Assembly: GCA_039583875.1 (NCBI GenBank)
Contig: CM077158.1
Span: 244,451,447 to 244,515,446, forward strand
From: Platanthera guangdongensis
Lineage: Eukaryota > Streptophyta > Magnoliopsida > Asparagales > Orchidaceae
Reading direction: 5' to 3'
DNA length: 64,000 nt
The notes under the pieces are model-generated. The model worked only from the letters and a program-made list of their open reading frames with translations. It was not told the DNA's origin and did not search any database. How positions within the stretch are numbered: the first letter of the stretch is position 1; each line of letters starts with the position of its first letter. Both the position numbers and the translations under genes were made by a program. Below, in pieces: positions 56,754-64,000 of this stretch.

Positions 56754-57240
56754 GAACTCGCGGTTTCCCGAGATGTCTCCCAACCTGCTTAGAATGAGGT
56801 ACCTTCTTTCGCAATTGCTGTTACTTTTGTCTTATCTAAGAGTCCAGTGTTATCTCGTACTTGGCTTATTGGAGGATGTCGAGCTCGCATGGGCCGAAAG
56901 AATCTACGAGCTCGAAGCGGAGCTGAGAGGCGTGCAGAGCAACGATGACTACCATGACAACCGTCTTAGCGAGGTGGAATCTAACATGTTGGAGTGCCAG
57001 CGCCAGGCATTTGAACAGTCTTCCAGTGTTGCCCCTCCCCTAACCCCGCCTCTGTGGAGACGGAGGAGACTTGTTGAGCCCTTGCTGTGATCGCCACCAG
57101 GCTCACGCCGAATCTCCTCTGGCAGCAAGGTGCCGTGAATAAGAAGCGGTCAGCTCATACCCCGCAGCTACTGATTCCCGAGATTTTCCCAACGTCGGTG
57201 AGCTCCATTGAGGCAGGTTCAAACATGGAAGGAGGAGAAT

Positions 57241-57779
57241 AAGCATTATTATTTTGTTGATTGCTTTCTTTTTTACTCGACTTGCTCTCTAATTCATGTA
57301 GTAAAATATTTAACCGGGTGTACTCTCCTGTGCTCTAATTTCTTTGTGACATGATTATCTTTGCTTTTGTGTGTGTGTGTGTGTATATATATATGGATGT
57401 TCTTTATCTTGGATATCGTTTCCCTCTGTCTTTTAGACTATTCGTCTAACTCTCTGCTGACGATGATGGACTTTATGGGCCCTAGATTTCGCCTCGCTCA
57501 GACGCTATTTTTTGCTAGGCCATTTATTCTTAGCCTCGCTTCGCGCTAGGCTCCTTGGCATCCGTTCTCGCCTTATGCTGACCGCGATTTTGTTAGAAAC
57601 CCAAGTAACTCAACCGAATGTTTCTCCGCAGGACAATTCCCTATAGGGAGTGCATTACAGCTCGCGCTTTCGTATTTCTTTTGTCCCAGCATCTTGCGAG
57701 CTCCTACCTCATCCAGTCTTTCACTCGCCACGCCTTTATTTCAACCCGCGAGACGAGTTCGATCACCATGCAAACCTAC
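57241..57779. other. Spacer with a short (TG)n(TA)n run
   Basis: TGTGTGTGTGTGTGTATATATATA around 57369-57393. No supported gene; likely 3' region of the decayed transposon. Confidence 0.45.
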
Positions 57780-57829
57780 CATTTGCTCCCTGACCTCTAT
57801 AGCCTTGGGGATGAACTTCCTCAGGGGGT

Positions 57830-58130
57830 AAGTAGCCGGTATGTAGGAGATGAGCTCATGTAGGAACCTAGGCTACGATAACAACACAACTCGAGGTCTT
57901 CTACCTACTCGAGGGAGAAAGTAGCTGGTATGCAGGAGAGGGGCTCATGTAGAGACCCGGAGTATGACAACAACACGGCTAGAGGTCTTCTATCTACTCG
58001 GGGGGCAAGTAGCCGGTATGTAGGAGAAGAGCTCATATAGGGACCCGAACTACGACAACAGCAAAACTTGAGGTCTTCTATCTACTCGAGGGGGCAAGTA
58101 GCTGGTATGCAGGAGAGGAGATCGTGCAGG
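57830..58130. repeat. 89-bp tandem repeat array, left part
   Basis: GTAGC(C/T)GGTATG recurs at 57832, 57921, 58009 and 58098, spacing 88-89. Each unit includes GACCCGGA(C/G)TA-like, ACGACAACAACAC-like and GAGGTCTTCTA words. It continues at 63920 after the copia insertion with the period kept (58098 to 63976 is 89 bases once the element and one TSD are removed). Confidence 0.9.
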
Positions 58131-58880
58131 TGTTGGGTTGACAATTTGACTTGGTCAAATTGTCAAAGTCTTTATGATTAAGTTTTTTTTATTATTATTA
58201 TTAAGTTTTAATGCATTTATGAATGAGAGAGAGGGAATGTAATAAATGGGTAGATGGAGAGTTGTATTTATTAGGAGAGAGTTTTTTGGTGTTTTGGTTT
58301 TGCCTATAAATAAGCCTTGTGTAGTTCATTTCAAGTTGGATGAAAATAGAGAGATAAACTCTCAAACCCTTGTTCCTGTTTAGAGAGAGAAAGAGAGGAG
58401 AAGCGCTGCAGCGCAAGTGTCTTGCCGAGCGGTTAGAAGGCTAGCCGGGCGAGTTGCTTCTGACCGGGCGACTAGAAGTAGAAGCCGCGCGGTCTGGTGA
58501 GCGCACAGCGAGAGAGAGCTCGCGGGTTTTGTGTGACTCGCGTTTCGGGTGATCTCGCAGGTGGAGCTCGCGCAGGAGCAGGTCGCGAGTAGACGGACCT
58601 CGCCACGCGAGTTGGGAGGTCAACCGCGAGTGGAGTGCGGTCTCGCCTGGGGGGGTCTAGGCGCAAGGGGTTGGAGGCGATCTCGCTGGGTTGTGTTCGC
58701 GAGTGGTGGCGGGAGCTCGCTCGCGAGAGGCGGTACTCGCATATAGTGGGAAGGAGCCCGCGCGGTTTGGAGCAGTCTCGCCGGGGTGAAGCCGCGCGAC
58801 TTGGCGGTTTCGCAAAGTTGGTCTCGCCGAGTACTTAGAGGTTTTTTCGAGGCAGCAGGAGCTCATACACGTTTCCAACA
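58131..58880 (+). repeat. 5' LTR of the young copia
   Basis: 750 bp. It opens with a near-perfect hairpin (TTGACAATTTGAC, 3-base loop, complement) holding TTGAC W-box cores. TATA box CTATAAATA at 58314-58322. The downstream half is dense in CTCGCG/CGCGAG. Confidence 0.94.
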
Positions 58881-58943
58881 AGTGGTATCAAAGCCAGGTT
58901 GCAAACCTTTACGGTGACTCGGAAGGTTTGAAGTAGAGAAGAG

Positions 58944-61900
58944 ATGGAGATGGGAAGCGGGATGCCGGGGCAGGTCCCCAAGTTGAGCAAAACAAACTAT
59001 GGAAACTGGAGTATTCAGATGCGAGTGTTGCTCGCCTCTAAAGAGCTATGGGATGTTGTGGAAGATGGTGTCGAGGTGCTTACTGTCGAAGCAGAAGCCG
59101 CGTTGACTAACGCTCAAAGGATGGCGGTTAGAGAAACCAAAAAGAAGGACAAGAAGACGTTGTTCATCTTGTACCAAGGGGTGGATGAAGCTACATTTGA
59201 GAAGATCTCGGACGCCGAGACTTCGAAGGAAGCTTGGGAGATTTTGCAGCGCTCCATGCAAGGAGTAGACAAGGCCAAGAAGGTGAAGTTGCAATCCCTT
59301 CGAGCACAATATGAGATGGTGCGGATGCAGAGCTCGGAGAAGGTTGGCGACTATGTGACCCGTCTGCGGACCCTCACAAATGAGATGAAGAGAAACGGGG
59401 AGACGATAGACGAGGTCAGCTTCATGGAGAAGCTCCTGCGTTCTATGTCTAAGAAGTTCCGACACGTGGTGGTGGCCATCGAAGAATCGAAGGACCTCAC
59501 AGTGATGACGGCGGATGAACTGATAGGCTCGCTACAAGCACATGAGTATCGGATGGTGCAAGATGAGGAGGAGTCGAGTGGCTTGGGGAAAGCACTTCAG
59601 ACTCAACTCAATTTTGGAGAAAGTTCAGGAAGAGGAGGAGGCCAGCGTGGTCGAGGCTACCAAGGCAGAGGTAGAGGAGGAAGAGGTGGAAGAGATTTCG
59701 GAAGAAATCAGTTCAACCAGGGAGCGGTAGAGCAACATCATGGTTGGAGGCAAGATGCAGGAGGTAGAGGAAGAGGCCAAGGTAGAGGTCAAGGCAGAGG
59801 ACATGGAAGAGACCAGGGAAGAAGTCAAAGAGGAGGTAGAGGATACATGTCCCAGACTCAATGCTACAACTGTGGCAAGTTCGGGCACATGAGCTATGAT
59901 TGTTGGGCTCCTCGGAAGGGAGGTGAAGCCAACCACTATGCGGAGGCTAGCAACACGGGTGGAGACCCGATGATGTTCCTTACTATCCAAGGCGCTGCAG
60001 GAGGGAGCAATGGAGTGTGGTACCTAGATACTGGAGCAAGTAACCACATGTGTGGTGATAAGGAGCTATTCACCAGCCTTGAGCCGAATGGAGGAGATGT
60101 CAGTTTTGGCGACGCCTCGAAGATCTCTGTGGAAGGAAGAGGAGTGATCGCGGTGACGATGAATGGGAAGGAGGTGCTCATCAACGACGTCTTCTATGTA
60201 CCGGGCTTGAGGAGTAACATCCTAAGTCTTGGACAGCTGGTGGAGAAGGGCTATCGCGTCCTGTTGAGGGATATCACCTTAGCGATGAAGGATAGCCAAG
60301 GAAGAGAGGTGGTAAGAGTGAAGATGGAGACGAACCGCCTCTTCCCTCTAAGTTTGGATGCCAAGGAGACGGTATGTCTTGCGAAGACAGGAGAAGAGGA
60401 GGAAGCTTGGCTGTGGCACCACCGGATGGGGCATCTGGGGTTCACAGGCCTGAAGCTGTTGTCTGGATCCAAGATGGTGGAAGGGCTGCCTATGATCACA
60501 CCTCCTCAAAGGGTCTGTGAGGCATGCACGAAGGGGAAGCAAAGAAGGGAGACATTTGAAGGTGGCAAGTCTCGGAGAGCTACAAGGCAACTGGAGCTAG
60601 TCCATTCGGACATTGCTGGTCCGTTTGAGACTACTGCAATAGGTGGAAGCAGATACTACATCACGTTCACCGACGACTTCAGTAGGAAGTGTTGGGTATA
60701 CTTTCTGAAGGAGAAGGCAGAGGCTCTGGACAAGTTCCGAGAGTTCAAGGCGATGGCTGAGAAGGAAGTTGGGCAACCACTGAAGGTGCTCCGGACAGAT
60801 AGAGGAGGGGAGTACACCTCTAGGCTGTTTGATGACTACTGCAGAGAATGGGGGATCTCACACCAGCTGACGGCGGCGTACTCGCCTCAACAAAACGGAG
60901 TGGCGGAAAGGAAGAACCTAACCATTATGAACATGGCGAGGAGCATGGTGAAGGGCAAGGGGTTGCCAAAGAAGTACTGGGCGGAAGCAGTACAGGTAGC
61001 GGTGTACTTGCTAAACCGTTGCCCAACCAAGAGTGTGAAGTTCAAGACACCGTTTGAAGCTTGGTGTGGGAGGAAGCCCAGTGTGAAGCACCTTAGGGTC
61101 TTCGGGTGTGTAGCTTATGCTCACATCTCGGACCAGAGAAGGAGGAAGCTGGACGATAGAAGTGAGAAGTGCATTTTTGTAGGATACGCTCCTGCGAGCA
61201 AGGCTTACAAGTTGTACAACCCGGAGACGGAGAAGGCCAATATCTCACGAGATGTGGTGTTTGAAGAAGGAAGCTGCTGGAGCTGGAATGAGGAGGTGAA
61301 GAACACCAAGGGGATGTTCTACGAGGATGATGAGGAAGAAGGTGGAGAAGAGGCTGAAGCGGAGATGGGTGGAGCTGAGCCACCATCACCACCTAGCGGA
61401 GGTTCAGGGGGAGCTCTCACCCCTTACTCAAGTGGAGCAAGTTCGAGCAGAGGAGGATCCGGTGGAGCAAGTACCAGTGGAACTAAGGATGATCGCCCTC
61501 ACCCTCGGACTAGGAGGTTGGAGGAGATCTATGAAGAGACGACTGCAAGCCATAACAACTTTTCTTTATACTGTTTGCTTGCAGATGTTGAGCCGTGCTC
61601 CTACGATGAAGCTGCGAAGGAGAAAAGCTGGAGGAAGGCGATGGATGCGGAGATCGCCTCCATCAAGAAGAACGATACCTGGAAGCTGGTAGATGCACCT
61701 GCAGGCCACAAACCCCTCGGGGTGAAGTGGGTGTATAAGGTGAAGAAAAATAAAGATGGGGGCGTGGAGAAGCACAAGGCGAGGCTAGTCGTGAAGGGCT
61801 ACCGCCAAGTTTAGGGAGTGAACTATGATGAAGTCTTCGCACCGGTAGCGCGGATAGATACCATCCGACTGATCATCGCGCTAGGCGCACATCACGGGTG

Positions 61901-63121
61901 GAAGATAATGCAGATGGACGTGGTCTCTGCTTATTTGAATGGCTACCTGGAGGAGGATGTGTACATCGAGCAGCCTCCAGGGTACGTGGTGAAAGGGCAG
62001 GAGAAAAAGGTCTGTAAGCTTGACAAGGCACTCTACGGGCTGAAGCAGGGAGCTAGAGCTTGGAACGGCAGGATAGATGCTTACTTACAGAAGCATGGCT
62101 ATCAGAAGAGCCCGCATGAGTACGCACTCTACACCAAGGTAGACAAGGATGAAGGCATGATGATTATCTGCCTATACGTGGATGACATAATCTTCACAGG
62201 GAACAACGCTGGGATGTATGAAGAGTTCCGGGGTATGATGAAGAGAGAGTTCGAAATGACGGACTTGGGTGAGCTGAGCTACTTTCTGGGAGTAGAGGTG
62301 CAGCAGAGAGAAGACGAGATTTTCATATCCCAGAAAAAGTATGCTGAAGAGATTCTGAAGAAGTTCAGGATGGAGGATAGCAAGCCTATCTCTACTCCTG
62401 CAGATCCAGGGATGAGGCTGAGTAAAAAATCGAAGGAAGGGGCGGTGGACTCCACCTTGTTCAAAAGTTTGGTGGGTAGTCTACGCTACCTGACCTTCAC
62501 CCGACCAGACATCATGTATGCGGTCGGGGTGGTGAGTAGGCACATGGAGGAACCGAAGGAGGACCATTTCACTGCGGCGAAGAGGATCCTGAGGTACATC
62601 AATGGGACAAGAGGACATGGGTTGAAGTACTCAACTGGCGAGGAGCTGACGCTGGTAGGTTACTCTGATAGTGACTACGGCGGTGATGTGAATGACCGGA
62701 AGAGTACTTCCGGGTATGTCTTCAACATGGGAACGAGAGCATTCTCATGGAGCTCGAAGAAGCAAGCTACGATAGCTCTATCATCTTGCGAGGCAAAGTA
62801 CATTGCAGCTGCGGCAGGAACCTGCCAAGCTATCTGGTTGAGGAATCTTCTGGAGAGTCTGCATCATGAAGTGGATGGGCCAACAACAATGTTGGTGGAC
62901 AACATGTCGGCCATCCAGCTCGCGAAGAACCGGTGCTGCATGGGAGGAGCAAGCACATCGAGACGAGGTATCATTTCCTCCGTGAACAAGTGGAGCAGAA
63001 GACGGTGGAGGTGGTGTATTGCCCAACCGGAGAGCAGGTTGCGGACATCTTCACCAAGGCGTTGAAAGTGGACACATTCCTGAAGCTCAAAGGCAAACTC
63101 GGCATGTGCTGCCAAGTTTGA
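58944..63121 (+). pseudogene. Copia gag-pol, nearly intact (one stop, one frameshift)
   Basis: The frame from ATG 58944 ([14 protein letters not shown]) encodes gag, a Gly/Arg-rich segment, a CX2CX4HX4C knuckle ([14 protein letters not shown], from residue 307), protease ([11 protein letters not shown]362), integrase zinc site ([17 protein letters not shown]) and DDE core ([27 protein letters not shown]), then the start of RT. TAG at 61812-61814 interrupts it where relatives have Gln ([23 protein letters not shown]). The same frame continues with YVDDIIFTGNN (62174) and DRKSTSGYVF. A one-base loss near 62930 shifts the RNase H end into another frame (62933-63121, ending LGMCCQV). Expected length is about 1390 codons. 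Confidence 0.93.
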
Positions 63122-63130
63122 GGGGGAGTT

Positions 63131-63914
63131 TGTTGGGTTGACAATTTGACTTGGTCAAATTGTCAAAGTCTTTATGATTAAGTTTTTTTTATTATTATTA
63201 TTAAGTTTTAATGCATTTATGAATGGGAGAGAGGGAATGTAATAAATGGGTAGATGGAGAGTTGTATTTATTAGGAGAGAGTTTTTTGGTGTTTAGGTTT
63301 TGCCTATAAATAGGCCTTGTGTAGTTCATTTCAAGTTGGATGAAAATAGAGAGATAAACTCCCAAACCCTTGTTCCTGTTTAGAGAGAGAAAGAGAGGAG
63401 AAGCGCTGCAGTGCAAGTGTCTTGCCGAGCGGTTAGAAGGCTAGCCGGGCGAGTTGCTTCTGACCGGGCGACTAGAAGTAGAAGCCGCGCGGTCTGGTGA
63501 GCGCACAGCGAGAGAGAGCTCGCGGGTTTTGTGTGACTCGCGTTTTGGGTGATCTCGGCAGGGGGAGCTCGCAGAGCTGGTGTAGTTCTCGCAGGTGGAG
63601 CTCGCGCAGGAGCAGGTCGCGAGTAGACGGACCTCGCCACGCGAGTTGGGAGGTCAACCACGAGTTGAGTGCGGTCTCGCCTGGGGGGGTCTAGGCGCAA
63701 GGGGTTGGAGGCGATCTCGCTAGGTTGTGTTCGCGAGTGGTGGCGGGAGCTCGCTCGCGAGAGGCGGTACTCGCATATAGTGGGAAGGAGCCCGCGCGGT
63801 TTGGAGCGGTCTCGCCGGGGTGAAGCCGCACGACTTGGCGGTTTCGCAAAGTTGGTCTCGCCGAGTACTTAGAGGTTTTTTCGAGGCAGCAGGAGCCCAT
63901 ACACGTTTCCAACA
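63131..63914 (+). repeat. 3' LTR of the young copia
   Basis: 784 bp; differs from the 5' copy by an extra 34 bases near 63560-63593 (GCAGGGGGAGCTCGCAGAGC and on) and a handful of substitutions. TATA box CTATAAATA starts at about 63304. Confidence 0.94.
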
Positions 63915-64000
63915 GCAGGGACCCGGACTACGACAACAACATGACTCGAGGTCTTCTATCTAATCGAGGGAGCAAGTAGCCGGTATACATGAGAGAAGCT
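63915..64000. repeat. 89-bp tandem repeat array, right part
   Basis: Resumes with GCAGGGACCCGGACTACGAC and includes GAGGTCTTCTATCTA and GTAGCCGGTATA at 63976, then leaves the window, so the array's full length is unknown. Confidence 0.88.

Larger units (their letters stand above)
49823..57240 (+). pseudogene. Decayed gag-like transposon ORF, split by a copia insertion
   Basis: 49823-50220 reads in two frames as a region like the plant putative gypsy-type transposon domain (DDLVLPLAHLQSGLRLPM, FIDHFF). A linker follows, then 50900-51165 and, after the copia, 56759-57240 with coiled-coil features (AERIYELEAELRG). At the junction the text resumes at the TSD (GAACT), restoring the phrase KANDEL then AVSRDV. 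Frameshifts and stops are frequent. Assignment to gypsy is tentative. Confidence 0.55.
58131..63914 (+). mobile_element. Young full-length Ty1/copia element, plus strand
   Basis: LTRs 58131-58880 and 63131-63914 with only scattered differences plus one 34-base indel. TSD GCAGG is exact (58126-58130, 63915-63919). Primer site TGGTATCAAAGC at 58883-58894; polypurine tract TTTGAGGGGGAG before the 3' LTR. The gag-pol frame has just one stop and one frameshift. It is the best preserved and probably most recent LTR element in the window. Confidence 0.96.

Noticed and set aside
59046..61775. Minus-strand ORFs of 60-139 codons
   Set aside because: Antisense shadows of the plus-strand copia polyprotein.
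43279..64000. Kinase-domain exons of the MAPK gene
   Set aside because: Searched by eye for HRDLKPKN, DFGLAR, TDYVATRWYRAPE-type words on the minus strand in the non-transposon stretches; none found. They may be beyond the window or in the gap.

Overview
This window is nuclear DNA of a flowering plant. The evidence is two spliced genes of plant families, AT-rich introns with GT-AG borders, Ty1/copia and Ty3/gypsy retrotransposons primed by initiator-tRNA-Met sites, hAT elements, and many short inverted-repeat elements (MITEs). The species cannot be told from sequence alone. By eye, well over three quarters of the window is transposon-derived.

Real genes. (1) Positions 21-6090, plus strand: a complete seven-exon purple acid phosphatase gene (336 codons) with all metal-binding motifs. 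(2) Minus strand: the last three coding exons of a group D (TDY-type) mitogen-activated protein kinase resembling MPK16, at 43177-43278, 25210-25373 and 8280-8533. Phases match across both junctions. The two introns are about 17.8 and 16.7 kb, so the gene covers at least 35 kb here. Its kinase-domain exons were not found and probably lie beyond 64000. The two genes converge, their stop codons about 2.2 kb apart.

Layout. 1-6.1 kb: phosphatase gene, with MITEs and a 218-bp tandem repeat in its introns. 6.1-8.3 kb: intergenic, with a MITE that carries a foreign insert. 8.3-25.2 kb: kinase intron with a 440-bp tandem duplication, a broken copia element on the minus strand (10.25-14.3 kb), and a nest: a decayed gypsy (14.5-22.7 kb) holding a solo LTR (15119-16446) and a copia element (17038-22136), which holds a hAT transposon (from about 17.3 kb) and a foldback element with tRNA-like boxes. 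25.4-43.2 kb: second kinase intron with a 2.4-kb solo LTR (26131-28531), a decayed gypsy (29.5-35.6 kb) split by a hAT element (30054-31317), a chromodomain gypsy with both LTRs (35623-41128), a duplicated poly-C region and an LTR. 43.3-49 kb: the 5' half of one copia, a 500-base assembly gap, and the 3' end of another copia. 49.8-57.2 kb: a decayed gag-like coding region split by a complete minus-strand copia (51171-56753). 57.8-64 kb: an 89-bp tandem repeat split by a young, nearly intact plus-strand copia (58131-63914).

The two host genes share no obvious pathway. The main story is genome structure: two conserved genes whose introns and flanks have become transposon sinks, with insertion order readable from target-site duplications (TSDs).
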